Source: Dysgonamonadaceae bacterium
GTDB lineage: Bacteria > Bacteroidota > Bacteroidia > Bacteroidales > Azobacteroidaceae
Reading direction: 5' to 3'
Assembly (NCBI GenBank): GCA_031256015.1
Contig: JAIRRK010000049.1
Coordinates: 1-29,154 of the forward strand
DNA: 29,154 nucleotides
The notes under the pieces are model-generated. The model was not told the DNA's origin, did no database searches, and saw nothing but the letters and a program-made list of their open reading frames with translations. Shown one piece after another: positions 1-9,075 of the stretch. The stretch's first letter is position 1, and each line of letters starts with the position of its first letter. Both the position numbers and the translations under genes were made by a program.

Positions 1-242
1 CACTCATAAAGCAGGGTGGTACATTCCATTGAAGTTTTTGCTGTCTTAATTTTTTCCAGCATCAATTGATTGTGAATGTTATATGCCGCTAACCCTTTTT
101 TATCGATAATATACTGAAAACCGGCATCATTTTCCTCAAATGTCTTTTTTACCCACTCGAAATTACTTTCGCAGGTACAGGTTTGCCCGCTGGCGGGGCA
201 TGCAAAAAGGACAGCTAATGTAATAAAAAATAAATGTCTCAT
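1..242 (-). CDS. Secreted protein, probable S41-family peptidase N-terminus (partial)
   Basis: Reading the minus strand from an ATG at 242 gives 80 codons without a stop, running off the left edge. The first 15-20 residues (MRHLFFITLAVLFACPASG) form a signal peptide, so the product is exported. The mature part begins with a Cys-rich TCTCESNFEW stretch followed by VKKTFEENDAGFQYII. From memory this resembles the N-terminal helical region of Bacteroidota S41 (tail-specific, Ctp-like) peptidases; no catalytic residue lies inside the window. The Cys at residue 15 (LFAC) could be a poor lipobox, but Phe before the Ala makes ordinary signal peptidase I cleavage more likely. Export is well supported; the peptidase assignment is tentative. 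Confidence 0.55.
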   Translation of the reverse strand, partial: MRHLFFITLAVLFACPASGQTCTCESNFEWVKKTFEENDAGFQYIIDKKGLAAYNIHNQLMLEKIKTAKTSMECTTLLYE

Positions 243-625
243 ACCTTATTCAAAATTTATTATTAATTGATATTCAACTTATTACGTAATTCACCACCAC
301 GATCTCGGCATTGCCCACAATGTCGTTCATTACTTTTCCCGTTTCTTTTCCTTCCTTCCATATCGCAAGCCATTTAAAATCCTATCGCAAAGGTAAACAA
401 ATAATTATAAATAAAAAGATTGGATACTCCGTTGAACGAAGTACTGAAAGGACATGACTTTTATAATCGCAGGTCGCTGACCTGCAGGAAAGATAGAAAT
501 CAAAGACTAATTACGTAAAAGTGATAAAAATCTTCATTTTTTATTGGATTGTCTTTCTTTATTTGTAAATTTATGCGTTTTTGTTGGAATATCGCTTAAA
601 AAATTTATCTTAATAATATAAAAAT
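243..625. other. Intergenic region upstream of putA, with a possible gene remnant
   Basis: No convincing gene lies in these 383 bases. On the minus strand at 381-274 there is a 35-codon open stretch (reading DFKWLAIWKEGKETG and ending in VVVNYVIS) that looks protein-like but is preceded directly by a TAG stop and has no usable start codon. It may be the decayed 3' end of a gene. A GC-rich inverted repeat sits at 469-485. The 100 bases before putA are very AT-rich and hold TTTATTTG at 558-565, a one-mismatch version of the Bacteroidota -7 box, but no good -33 partner. I cannot place the putA promoter. Confidence 0.5.
469..485. repeat. Small inverted repeat (7-bp arms, 3-base loop)
   Basis: GCAGGTC (469-475) and GACCTGC (479-485) are perfect complements around the loop GCT. 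The stem is GC-rich inside strongly AT-rich DNA, so it stands out. No T-run follows on either strand, so it is not a clear terminator. Its core, GTCGCTGA, recurs in the hairpin at 4175-4191, and both are followed within a few bases by GGAAAG, which hints at a small dispersed repeat. Confidence 0.45.
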
Positions 626-3600
626 ATGGAAAAAGTAGCTGCATTAGAAGTTGTGAATTGGGCAAAACAATTTTTGGAGAAAGCCGATAGAGAGCTTACT
701 CCCGACGAAGTGAAAGAGCAAAAGAAATATGCTTCATTGGTTCAAACGCCCGAATATAAAACTTTACTGTCTAAAATGTTAGATGAATCGTCTCAAATCA
801 GAGACAATTCAAAATTGAATCGGCGGGTAAAGCAAATCATAAAAGAATACGGTATTCCCGATTTTTTCAGTCCTTTCGATCGTTTACTTTTAAAGGCTTA
901 TATGAGCGTAGGATATTTATTTCCGGGTATTGCCATGCCGATATTCAAGCAAAAGCTGAGAAGCGAAACAACCAAAATTATTATAGCGGAAGAACGTCCT
1001 AAACTGACAAAACATCTGGAAAACAGATGGAACAGTCATATCGGACAAAATGTAAACCTTCTGGGAGAAGTTGTTTTGGGCGACGGAGAAGCCAATAATC
1101 GTTATCTCCACTATCTGGAAGCATTGGAAGAACCCGATATCAATTATATCTCCATTAAATTGTCGGGAATTTATGCTCAGATACATCCTCTGAGTTATGA
1201 ACAAAACAAGAAAGAACTTTGCGACATGGTTGCCTCCGTTTACCGGAAAGCCATAGACAATCCGTATGTGGATATGAAAGGAAATAAACGGGCGAAATTC
1301 GTTAATCTGGATATGGAAGAATACAAAGATACCGAATTAACTCTTGAAGTATTCATTGATGTCATGAGCCGTCCCGAATTTAAGAATTATCAGGCCGGAT
1401 TGGTTATTCAAGCATATCTTCCGGATGCCTCCCGTTTGCAGAAACGCTTGCTGGATTTTGCGAAAAAACGTTATGCGGAAGGCGGAGCTCCCATTAAAAT
1501 GCGTTTGGTGAAAGGGGCAAACCTGCAAATGGAAAGCATTATTTCTTCATTGAGAGGTTGGCCCAATCCCGTTTATCCGACCAAAGTGGAAGTAGATGCA
1601 AATTATCTGCATATATTGGATGTAGCTCTCCGGCCCGAAAACATTCAGGCTTGTCATGTAGGAGTTGCTTCTCATAACTATTTCAGTATAGCTTATGCAC
1701 ATTTATTGGCAGAAAAAAATGATGTCATGAAGTTTGTTACTTTCGAAATGTTGGAAGGAATGGCCAATAATTTGCCTCGTGTAATGCGTAAGCTGGAAAA
1801 GCAAATTATTCTTTACACTCCGGTAGTCAAATCAAATCATTTCTTGAATGCAATTTCTTATTTGGTTCGTCGTCTGGATGAAAATACGGGAAGAGACAAC
1901 TTCTTAAGTTATTCGTTCAATTTGAAATTAGACAGTCCTCAGTGGAACTTTTTAGCCGGTCAATTTTTAGAAGCCTATCAATTGAAAGAAACTGTTCGGA
2001 AAGAACCGTTCCGTACTCAAAACCGGAATGAAAAACCTGTTCCCGCAAACGATATAAATGTTTTTGAAAACGAACCCGATACCGATTTAGACCTTCCGTG
2101 GAACAGAGAATGGGCATTGAAGAAACTACATAAATGGCAAAATGAAGTGAATGACAAAAATTTCATTGTCCCTGTTCAAATTGGAGATGAAGAATTGATT
2201 ACGAAAGATAAAAAACTATACAAAGACAGAAGTCGAAACAATGAATTTACTTTTTGTGAAGCCAATTTATCTTCATTAGACGAAGTGAAGCAAATTATTG
2301 AGGCAGCGGAAAAAGATGCTTCAGGTTGGCGAAAAACTCCAATCGATAAAAGAAATAAACTATTACATAAAGTGGCAGATAACCTGAATGAAAAACGAGG
2401 CGATTTAATTGGTTGCATGGCTTCAATTACGGGAAAAACATTCACGGAAGGAGACGTGGAAGTTTCGGAAGCAATCGATTTTTGTCGTTATTATCCAATC
2501 TCGATGAAAGCCTTTGACGACCTAAAAACCGTTAAATCGAATCCCAAAGGAATTATTTTGGTTATTCCGCCTTGGAATTTCCCGTTAGCTATTCCTGTTG
2601 GAGGTGTTGCATCTTCTCTGGCAGGCGGAAATACCGTTATTTTGAAACCGGCAACAGTGGCCTTGCCGGTAGCATGGGAATTTGCCAAATGCTTCTGGGA
2701 TGCAGGAGTTCCCAAAGATGCTTTACAAGTTGTTTGTACCGCCGACCGTTCTTCGTTAAGTTATCTAACCGGTCATCCTTCGATTAAGCATGTAATTTTA
2801 ACCGGAGGAACCGATACGGCTTTCCGTTTATTGGAAAACAGTCCGCGTACTCCTTTGTCGGCCGAAACCGGAGGAAAAAACGCAATCATTGTTACTGCAA
2901 ATGCCGACCAAGATCATGCGATATTGAATATTGTTTCTTCGGCATTCAGTAATGCCGGACAAAAATGTTCTGCTTGCTCGTTATTGTTGTTGGATAAAAA
3001 AACCTACGAAGACGAAACTTTCAAATCGAAATTGAAAGATGCGGTAACCAGCCTGAGAACAGGCAGCGTTTGGGATACAATGAATATGGTAGGACCGATG
3101 ATTGATAACGATAATGAAAAATTATTGCATGCAATCGCCAATTTGGAACCGGGCGAATCATGGTTGGTTGCTCCTGAATTTTTAGACGAAAAGAAATACA
3201 TTCTTAAACCGACCGTTAAATGGGGAGTGAAACCGAGCAGCTTCACTTTCAAGAATGAATTATTCGCACCTTTATTATCTGTCGTTTGCATTGATGATTT
3301 GGAACAAGGTATCGAATACGCCAACTCGTCGGAATACGGATTAACAGCCGGATTGCAAAGCTTGAACGAAGAAGAGCATTTGATTTGGAAAAATAAAATA
3401 GAAGCCGGAAACTTATATATTAACAGAGGAATTACCGGCGCAATTGTTCGTCGTCAACCTTTCGGAGGAATGAAACGTTCGGCATTTGGCGGAGGAATCA
3501 AAGCCGGAGGTCCTAATTATGTTTCTTGTTTTATCGAATTTACCGAACAAAAATTACCTGAAACTCAAACTTCTTTTTGGAGTGAGATTTTGTCGAACGA

Positions 3601-4129
3601 TACAGAAAAAAATCGCTTGAATTATGCTTTTGAAAGCTTCACAAAAGCTTGGAAAAACGAATTCGGTAAAGAGAAAGATGTAAATCATATTTATGGCGAA
3701 GAAAACAAATTCCGTTATCTTCCATTAAAAAATGTAGGATTTCGAGTTCAAAATGAGGATGAATTATCGGATATTCTGTTGGTTATTTATGGTGCAAATA
3801 CAGCAAAAACGCCTTTGACGGTAAGTCTTTCCAACGAAAATAAATACAAGGGAGAAATAGAGAAAGTTATTTCCAAATTACCGAATATTACGCTTAAAAT
3901 TCAACCGGAATCAGAGTTTATTGAAGAAATGGATTCCTATGAGCGAATCAGAGCTTGTTCATCCCATCTTTCGGATGAAGCTTATAAAAAAGCCGCGAAA
4001 TCAGGGAAACACATTGCCGACATCAAACCGCTTGCCGAAGGACGTTTGGAATTACTGCATTACTTGAAAGAACAAAGTATAGCATACGAATACCATCGTT
4101 ACGGAAGTATATTCGGAGAAGAAAAATAA
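626..4129 (+). CDS. putA: Bifunctional proline dehydrogenase / L-glutamate gamma-semialdehyde dehydrogenase
   Basis: This enzyme oxidises proline to glutamate in two steps: an FAD proline dehydrogenase makes pyrroline-5-carboxylate and an NAD(P)-dependent aldehyde dehydrogenase finishes the reaction. The 1167-residue product has the PRODH barrel at about 80-450, with LVKGANLQ and a Y412..R415-R416 substrate-binding helix. The ALDH domain runs at about 540-1010, with PPWNFP (Asn651), ETGGK (general base Glu747) and the nucleophile Cys781 in AGQKCSAC. The last 130 residues, ending in YEYHRYGSIFGEE, look like the C-terminal ALDH-like domain and tail of longer PutA proteins. It lacks the N-terminal ribbon-helix-helix domain of E. 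coli PutA, so it should not be a DNA-binding repressor. The ATG follows an A-rich leader with no Shine-Dalgarno motif. It is monocistronic, and convergent with the chromate-transporter pair. Confidence 0.95.
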   Translation: MEKVAALEVVNWAKQFLEKADRELTPDEVKEQKKYASLVQTPEYKTLLSKMLDESSQIRDNSKLNRRVKQIIKEYGIPDFFSPFDRLLLKAYMSVGYLFPGIAMPIFKQKLRSETTKIIIAEERPKLTKHLENRWNSHIGQNVNLLGEVVLGDGEANNRYLHYLEALEEPDINYISIKLSGIYAQIHPLSYEQNKKELCDMVASVYRKAIDNPYVDMKGNKRAKFVNLDMEEYKDTELTLEVFIDVMSRPEFKNYQAGLVIQAYLPDASRLQKRLLDFAKKRYAEGGAPIKMRLVKGANLQMESIISSLRGWPNPVYPTKVEVDANYLHILDVALRPENIQACHVGVASHNYFSIAYAHLLAEKNDVMKFVTFEMLEGMANNLPRVMRKLEKQIILYTPVVKSNHFLNAISYLVRRLDENTGRDNFLSYSFNLKLDSPQWNFLAGQFLEAYQLKETVRKEPFRTQNRNEKPVPANDINVFENEPDTDLDLPWNREWALKKLHKWQNEVNDKNFIVPVQIGDEELITKDKKLYKDRSRNNEFTFCEANLSSLDEVKQIIEAAEKDASGWRKTPIDKRNKLLHKVADNLNEKRGDLIGCMASITGKTFTEGDVEVSEAIDFCRYYPISMKAFDDLKTVKSNPKGIILVIPPWNFPLAIPVGGVASSLAGGNTVILKPATVALPVAWEFAKCFWDAGVPKDALQVVCTADRSSLSYLTGHPSIKHVILTGGTDTAFRLLENSPRTPLSAETGGKNAIIVTANADQDHAILNIVSSAFSNAGQKCSACSLLLLDKKTYEDETFKSKLKDAVTSLRTGSVWDTMNMVGPMIDNDNEKLLHAIANLEPGESWLVAPEFLDEKKYILKPTVKWGVKPSSFTFKNELFAPLLSVVCIDDLEQGIEYANSSEYGLTAGLQSLNEEEHLIWKNKIEAGNLYINRGITGAIVRRQPFGGMKRSAFGGGIKAGGPNYVSCFIEFTEQKLPETQTSFWSEILSNDTEKNRLNYAFESFTKAWKNEFGKEKDVNHIYGEENKFRYLPLKNVGFRVQNEDELSDILLVIYGANTAKTPLTVSLSNENKYKGEIEKVISKLPNITLKIQPESEFIEEMDSYERIRACSSHLSDEAYKKAAKSGKHIADIKPLAEGRLELLHYLKEQSIAYEYHRYGSIFGEEK

Positions 4130-4148
4130 AAACAAAGTTGATTTGAGG

Positions 4149-4238
4149 GGTTGGGGTGAGGATGTCCTCCTTCTGTCGCTGAGTCAGCGACTTACGGAAA
4201 GCCATGCTTCCCCAACCATTGTTCGGAGGGAAAACCTC
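4149..4238. terminator. Structured region between convergent putA and CHR genes
   Basis: Three nested or adjacent stems fill the gap between convergent genes: GGTTGGGG (4149-4156) with CCCCAACC (4210-4217); inside it GTCGCTGA (4175-4182) with TCAGCGAC (4184-4191) around a single-base loop; and GAGG (4226-4229) with CCTC (4235-4238), followed on the plus strand by a T-rich stretch. The position fits a transcription stop for putA. The large loop of the outer stem is unlike a textbook intrinsic terminator, so the block could instead be a small repeat element inserted at the convergent junction. Confidence 0.4.
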
Positions 4239-4252
4239 TTAACTTTTAATTG

Positions 4253-4780
4253 TCAGTAAACGAATAGTCCGGCTATTCCCGCCAGCAAGATTAACAATAT
4301 CGGATGTAGTTTGGTAAACATCGTGATAGTAAACGCTATTATAAAAATCAGGATACCGGTATAATCAATGAAAGTATCTTTATTCATTAATAATAAAGCG
4401 GCGGCGGCAATCAAACCTACTGTAACCGGACGTAAGCCCAGAAGAGCATATTCAACATACCGGTTTTTCCTGAATTTCAGGAAAGTTCTCGAAATGAGTA
4501 ATACCAAAATAAACGAAGGAAGGCATACCGCGAGTGTGGCTGTAATAGCTCCCCATACATTGTACGTAACCGTATACCCGATGTAAGTAGCCGAATTAAT
4601 TCCGATAGGTCCGGGAGTCATTTGGGAAATGGCAATTATATCGGCAAATTCGTTGTTCGATATCCATTGATGTTTGTCTACAATTTCATACCGGATAAGA
4701 GAAAGCATGGCATATCCCCCGCCGAAGCCGAAAAGTCCAATCTTAAAATAAGTCCAAAACAGTTGCCAATAAATGATCAT
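4253..4780 (-). CDS. Chromate transporter family protein, second half of a CHR pair
   Basis: This 175-residue protein is a single CHR domain with about six hydrophobic segments. It shows the family signature near the N-terminus (FGFGGGYAMLSLIRYEI, then DKHQWIS) and the downstream SQMTPGPIGINSATYIGY loop. Full-length ChrA proteins join two such domains; in bacteria with short forms, two adjacent genes make antiparallel partners that work together. Its partner lies 9 bases upstream and shares the same motifs. ChrA exports chromate in well-studied species, but the substrate here cannot be read from sequence, and many CHR proteins have no tested role. It is the last gene of the minus-strand series that includes porPKLMN. 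Confidence 0.9.
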   Translation of the reverse strand: MIIYWQLFWTYFKIGLFGFGGGYAMLSLIRYEIVDKHQWISNNEFADIIAISQMTPGPIGINSATYIGYTVTYNVWGAITATLAVCLPSFILVLLISRTFLKFRKNRYVEYALLGLRPVTVGLIAAAALLLMNKDTFIDYTGILIFIIAFTITMFTKLHPILLILLAGIAGLFVY

Positions 4781-4789
4781 TTGATAGAA

Positions 4790-5323
4790 TTATTTCCGCC
4801 ATTTTCCATAAACGATTCCACCCAAAGCAGCAATCAAAACAATATAAACAGGCGATAATCCCCAATACCAAATAAGCAAAGCAGCCGCAACGGGAATAAC
4901 AAGTGTTTTCAGGTTTATTCCGACCGATTTTGCAGTGGAAAATACGGGAACGGCAATTAATGCAACAACCGCCGGCCGAATGGCTTTAAACATTTTCCCG
5001 ATGTAAATATTGTCCTGAAAATTTCGGAAGAACATTGCAATCAGCAGTATCACCATAAACGAAGGAAGTATCGTTCCCAAAGAGGCAATTATACTTCCTG
5101 AATTTCCTTTCATCCGATAACCTGCAAATATGGCCGTATTAACGGCAAAAATTCCCGGAACGGATTGCGAAATGGCAATCATATCAACGAAATCTTTCGA
5201 GGATATCCATTGCTTTTTATCCACTATTTCTTTTTGAATCAGCGGAAGCATGGCATAACCTCCACCTATGGTAAACATACCTATTTTGGCAAAAGTATAA
5301 AATATTTGCCAATACATTTTCAT
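4790..5323 (-). CDS. Chromate transporter family protein, first half of a CHR pair
   Basis: This is a 177-residue single-domain CHR membrane protein with N-terminal FTIGGGYAMLPLIQKEI, DKKQWIS, and the SQSVPGIFAVNTAIFAGY loop, aligning end to end with the next gene. The two probably form a heterodimer. Its ATG at 5323-5321 overlaps the porN stop codon (ATGA, four bases), which suggests translational coupling to porN and places the pair in the type IX secretion operon. A second in-frame ATG at 5317 is an alternative start that would remove the overlap. Nothing is known to link CHR transporters to type IX secretion; shared transcription may be incidental. Confidence 0.9.
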   Translation of the reverse strand: MKMYWQIFYTFAKIGMFTIGGGYAMLPLIQKEIVDKKQWISSKDFVDMIAISQSVPGIFAVNTAIFAGYRMKGNSGSIIASLGTILPSFMVILLIAMFFRNFQDNIYIGKMFKAIRPAVVALIAVPVFSTAKSVGINLKTLVIPVAAALLIWYWGLSPVYIVLIAALGGIVYGKWRK

Positions 5324-6351
5324 CGTCTGTTTCGTCTTACACTTCGGGTCGGAGTTGATTTTTCGGAGTTGGAACGATTCTCGTCAGATGAGGCTTTTTC
5401 GTTTGTCGTATTCCTTTTCACGGAACGTTCTCTTTTGTTTTGCGTATCGGCTGCCGCTATTGTTGTTGTGTCTTTTTCCGTGGAGATTACCCAAAGTTTT
5501 TTGTTGAAATCCTTCAGTTGTCCCTCGATACTATCTTGAGCATGCTTCAAAGCTTCCGGTTCATTCCCGACTTGTTGAGCCAAACTTTGTCCCATTAAAT
5601 TGGTTGTCTTGACAATTTCCCCGGAATACATTTGTTTTCTGAAATAATCATCAATCGTATAAGTCAAGGCATTATTATAATTAGAAGTCATAATCATCTC
5701 GCGTGAGATATAAGGGCGAATGTCATCGTATTTAACCCAAAATAAAGGGTCGTTCGTTGTGCCGCCGAAATCGTCGTCATATCGTACCAGTAAAGGACAC
5801 AAAGCCATCACTTCCGTTTGAAAAGTTCCGGTTGCGGCATCGAAAAAGTAACGTTCTTTAATCATGTACATTGTCACTTCCGGACTGGGAATATCAATAT
5901 CTGCTACCGAAATACGTTCTCCTTCTTTGGAATACAATACTTGATACTTTGTCAATAGATTTTCGAAGTCGATTTTTTCTTCTTCGGTAAACACTTCTCT
6001 TCCGTCCAAGAAATTATAAGCCGGGATTTTGCCATCCATCAATAATTTGAACAGTATGGTGAAAAGATTCATTCTATTTCCGACAGGTTGAATCGGAAAA
6101 TACAAAGCTGCATTATTCTCTTTCGTGAGGTCCACAAAACGATATATTTCCCGTTCCCACAAAACATGTTCCGGAGCTTTCGACTCTATTTCGTTTTTTA
6201 TTTTGGCTCTTTCAGTCAAGGAAGGCAAAACATTCGAAGCGGTTTGTTCCGATGGTCTTTGGCGCACTCTCCTTTCCCTTTCCTGTCCCCATGCAGTTTG
6301 AGAGAAAACAAAAAACAATCCCAATAAAACAATATAATAAGCCGGTTTCAT
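5320..6351 (-). CDS. porN: Type IX secretion / gliding motility protein PorN (GldN)
   Basis: PorN is the periplasmic partner of the lipoprotein PorK; together they form the large ring under the outer membrane and contact the PorM shaft. The 343-residue product starts with a signal peptide (MKPAYYIVLLGLFFVFSQTAWGQ). The conserved core at about 45-285 contains LWEREIYRFVDL, a run around the ILFKLLMDGKIPAYNF helix, and MYMIKERYFFD, as expected for GldN. The last 50 residues are low-complexity, Ser/Lys/Arg-rich and end in RSVRRNRR; an Arg-rich stretch (RERRVRQR) also follows the signal peptide. It is last in the porPKLMN order, 13 bases after porM, and its stop codon overlaps the following CHR gene. 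Confidence 0.95.
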   Translation of the reverse strand: MKPAYYIVLLGLFFVFSQTAWGQERERRVRQRPSEQTASNVLPSLTERAKIKNEIESKAPEHVLWEREIYRFVDLTKENNAALYFPIQPVGNRMNLFTILFKLLMDGKIPAYNFLDGREVFTEEEKIDFENLLTKYQVLYSKEGERISVADIDIPSPEVTMYMIKERYFFDAATGTFQTEVMALCPLLVRYDDDFGGTTNDPLFWVKYDDIRPYISREMIMTSNYNNALTYTIDDYFRKQMYSGEIVKTTNLMGQSLAQQVGNEPEALKHAQDSIEGQLKDFNKKLWVISTEKDTTTIAAADTQNKRERSVKRNTTNEKASSDENRSNSEKSTPTRSVRRNRR

Positions 6352-6364
6352 ATAATTAATACTT

Positions 6365-7930
6365 TTAATTTACAATGATTTCTAAAGGTGTATTCAATCT
6401 TCTTTCGGTTCCGTCAGGCCCACGGACAACAATTCCTCTTAGCAAAGCAGTACTGTTTCTTTGTAAACCTCGGATCATATTTTTTTGACGATCAGAGAAA
6501 CGGGCTCCATTGGACGATTCTCTGACAGTAAGGTCCATCGACCCCAAAGTACTCACTTCAAAGCTGATAACGGTAAACTGTATATCCAAAATTCCGTCAT
6601 CGATGGCTGCATTCAAAGATTCGGCGGCAAGTAAAGCCGTTTTCGATAATCGGCCTCCTTTGAATCGGGTTTGATTTCCATCCGGATTGGTGATATTGAT
6701 ATAAGCCGAAGGATCGGGCAATTGCCGCACTCTGAAAGTGCTTTTTGCCATTTCTTGAGTTCGTCCTCCTGCAAGACGCGCATTAACGCTTATAATTGCA
6801 TCGGAGCCTAATCGAGGTTTCGCCACCCAAATACCATTTCCTCTATTTGTTAATGTTCCATTTGAAATGGTTGCGGTTACATTTTGATTGGCAACTCCCG
6901 GAACCGCTATTCTTATTTCGTTATCGATTCCCGCATACAACATATTCATTAAAACAGGAGCGACCGTCGCACTCGGCTCTACGACAAAGTATTGAGAAGT
7001 AAAATCATGTTTGGAGAAAGAGCCGTCACTGCGAGGCATCTCAATGTATCCGTTCACATTGAAAGAGCCGGTAGCAGCCGTTCCCGCTACATATTTTCCG
7101 TTCAATTCGTCATCCAACATTTTCCCATTTACAAAAACTCTCGGTTTTTGCGTTGAATCTAAGGCCGCTAAAACAATATCGGCACGATAAGGAGTTCCTC
7201 TCATTACCGTTTGTGCTTCCGGGATAACGAAAGCTTCGATTTTGTTTACGCGGAAATCATCTATATCGATATTTTTTCTCAAGTCGGCCAAAACTTCTCC
7301 TTCTGCGTAACGAATATCATTCTGCATTTTTGTCAAGAAAGCAATGGCTGCGGCCATAGGCACATCCAAGAATAAAGATTCTTCCCAAGATTCTTTGTTC
7401 TTTTTTGCTTTGGCGGAAGGTTCCGTACTCAGATTACTTTCGATGGTCGACTTGATTTGAGGATTATTTACCAATGACGACGCAAATACACGATAATTAT
7501 CCAATTCTTCTTTCAATTTTTTCGCGTGATTTTCTCCTCTTTTGAACATCACTTGAGTGGAAGCATTCAAATCATCCGGGTATTTCATGTTTTCCGGATC
7601 ACCGTCTTTTCCATCCGATTTTTTTACGATGTTTACCTTTAAATCTTGAATATAATTGAAAATAGAATCTGTTTTTGCTTTCACGGCAGCTGCGTGATCG
7701 TACCATTCTTTTGTTTTTTCCGGATTTGTTTCATAAGAAGTTTCCAAATCTTCAAAAATACGATCGTTGCGTTCTGTCGATGTTTTTACCGAGCGTAACA
7801 AGCTTTCTTCCACCAGCTCTATTCCTTCCAATACTTCGGTCGGAGCGTTCAGAGCTAACATGGCAATGAAAACCAGATACATCAGGTTAATCATTCTTTG
7901 TCTTGGCGAGTTTGCACTGTTTGCAGCCAT
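6365..7930 (-). CDS. porM: Type IX secretion motor shaft protein PorM (GldM)
   Basis: PorM is anchored in the inner membrane, pairs with PorL to form the proton-driven motor, and spans the periplasm to reach the PorK-PorN ring. The 521-residue product has one N-terminal transmembrane helix at about 13-30 (MINLMYLVFIAMLALN) preceded by basic residues Arg10 and Arg12; an Arg at this place in the flavobacterial homologue pairs with the PorL glutamate. A helical domain follows (about 35-225), then Ig-like beta domains, ending in LNTPLEIIVN. Length and layout match the family. It sits 25 bases downstream of porL. Confidence 0.96.
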   Translation of the reverse strand: MAANSANSPRQRMINLMYLVFIAMLALNAPTEVLEGIELVEESLLRSVKTSTERNDRIFEDLETSYETNPEKTKEWYDHAAAVKAKTDSIFNYIQDLKVNIVKKSDGKDGDPENMKYPDDLNASTQVMFKRGENHAKKLKEELDNYRVFASSLVNNPQIKSTIESNLSTEPSAKAKKNKESWEESLFLDVPMAAAIAFLTKMQNDIRYAEGEVLADLRKNIDIDDFRVNKIEAFVIPEAQTVMRGTPYRADIVLAALDSTQKPRVFVNGKMLDDELNGKYVAGTAATGSFNVNGYIEMPRSDGSFSKHDFTSQYFVVEPSATVAPVLMNMLYAGIDNEIRIAVPGVANQNVTATISNGTLTNRGNGIWVAKPRLGSDAIISVNARLAGGRTQEMAKSTFRVRQLPDPSAYINITNPDGNQTRFKGGRLSKTALLAAESLNAAIDDGILDIQFTVISFEVSTLGSMDLTVRESSNGARFSDRQKNMIRGLQRNSTALLRGIVVRGPDGTERRLNTPLEIIVN

Positions 7931-7955
7931 TCGTTATTTATTAAGAATTTGAAAA

Positions 7956-9041
7956 TTATACATTTGGATTTCCTTGTCCCGGATTCTGCGGATAAACCGG
8001 AGGTTGAGGATTGTATCCTCCTGTCGGTTGTTGCGGATAAGCCGGAGGAGTGTACATATTTACCGTCATCGCATTTAACAAGCGGCTATAAACTCCATTC
8101 AACTGTTGAAGTTGTTGAGCCATTTTTTCCGTTTCACTTCTGAATACAGAACTGTCGACAATGGATCCGTCATATAAATCTTTGATTCGCATCAAGCCCG
8201 AATTGATTCTTTCAATGGCATCAATTTGTGAACTGATACTTTTCAGTTGAATTTCGTAAATTGTATTTAATCCTTGTATATTTCTATTCAAACTTTCCAT
8301 TTGTAGAACATAACCTTTGGAAGACTGATTAATTCCGTCCGAATTATCGGTGATACTCTTGTACGAATTCAATAAAATATCGGAAACATTTGTCAGGTTG
8401 TTGGTAACTTCGCTGAACTTCTTCATGTCTTCCGACATGGAAGTCACTTGATTCAGATACTCTTGAGTAGCATCGGTCATTTCCGCCATTTTGGATAAAT
8501 GATCGGCGGCGGCGGCCATTTTTTTGATGCTTGCCGTCAGAGCATTGGTATCTTCTTCTGAAATATCAACCGCATTAGAAATGCCGAATGATTGACGTAC
8601 TTGTTCCGTAGACATATTTTCCACTGCTTCCGAATGGCTTTGAGGAGATTTTTCTCTTCCAAAGCTTGCTCCTCCGATAATTACGGTGCCTCCGCTGCCG
8701 GAAACACCCGTACTGGCTTCCGTGTTGGAAGATGCTCCGTTTTTTCCATTCTTAAAATCCGGTCGATCATCTTCTTCTCCCGTCTCCAATACCGGAAAAA
8801 CCCGATCCCATTGATATTCTTTGGAAGGACGATCGAATGCGGAAACAAAGAAAATGACAGCTTCAAAAACCATCCCTATTGTAAGTATTTCACTTCCTTT
8901 CTCCCAGTGATTAATTTTCGCCAAAGCTCCGATAATAACCACAGAAGCTCCGATACTGTAAAAAAATTGGAAAAACCGTTTCCCTTGATCTTTTGCTAAA
9001 AACTTCTCTACAAAGTTTTTATATTTTCTCTTGATTCCCAT
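7956..9041 (-). CDS. porL: Type IX secretion motor protein PorL (GldL)
   Basis: PorL is the ring component of the PorLM rotary motor in the inner membrane, powered by the proton gradient. The 361-residue product has two transmembrane helices near the N-terminus (about 24-42 and 50-68). The second contains the conserved Glu60 in IGMVFEAVIFF, which corresponds to the membrane glutamate essential in characterised homologues. The rest is a cytoplasmic domain with a long helical, coiled-coil-like part at about 155-320 and a Pro/Gln/Gly-rich tail (PPAYPQQPTGGYNPQPPVYP). It lies between porK and porM in the usual order. Confidence 0.96.
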   Translation of the reverse strand: MGIKRKYKNFVEKFLAKDQGKRFFQFFYSIGASVVIIGALAKINHWEKGSEILTIGMVFEAVIFFVSAFDRPSKEYQWDRVFPVLETGEEDDRPDFKNGKNGASSNTEASTGVSGSGGTVIIGGASFGREKSPQSHSEAVENMSTEQVRQSFGISNAVDISEEDTNALTASIKKMAAAADHLSKMAEMTDATQEYLNQVTSMSEDMKKFSEVTNNLTNVSDILLNSYKSITDNSDGINQSSKGYVLQMESLNRNIQGLNTIYEIQLKSISSQIDAIERINSGLMRIKDLYDGSIVDSSVFRSETEKMAQQLQQLNGVYSRLLNAMTVNMYTPPAYPQQPTGGYNPQPPVYPQNPGQGNPNV

Positions 9042-9075
9042 TATATAATGATGTCTAAATTTATTTGTTTTTAAT

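Noticed and set aside
626..4129. PutA as a DNA-binding autorepressor
   Set aside because: The N-terminal ribbon-helix-helix domain of trifunctional PutA is absent; the protein begins directly with the helical arm of the PRODH region.
8592..8999. 135-codon plus-strand open frame opposite porL
   Set aside because: It lies wholly antisense to a well-supported gene and has no recognisable domain or start signal. The same holds for the other antisense frames across putA, porK, the receptor, cbpA and secA.
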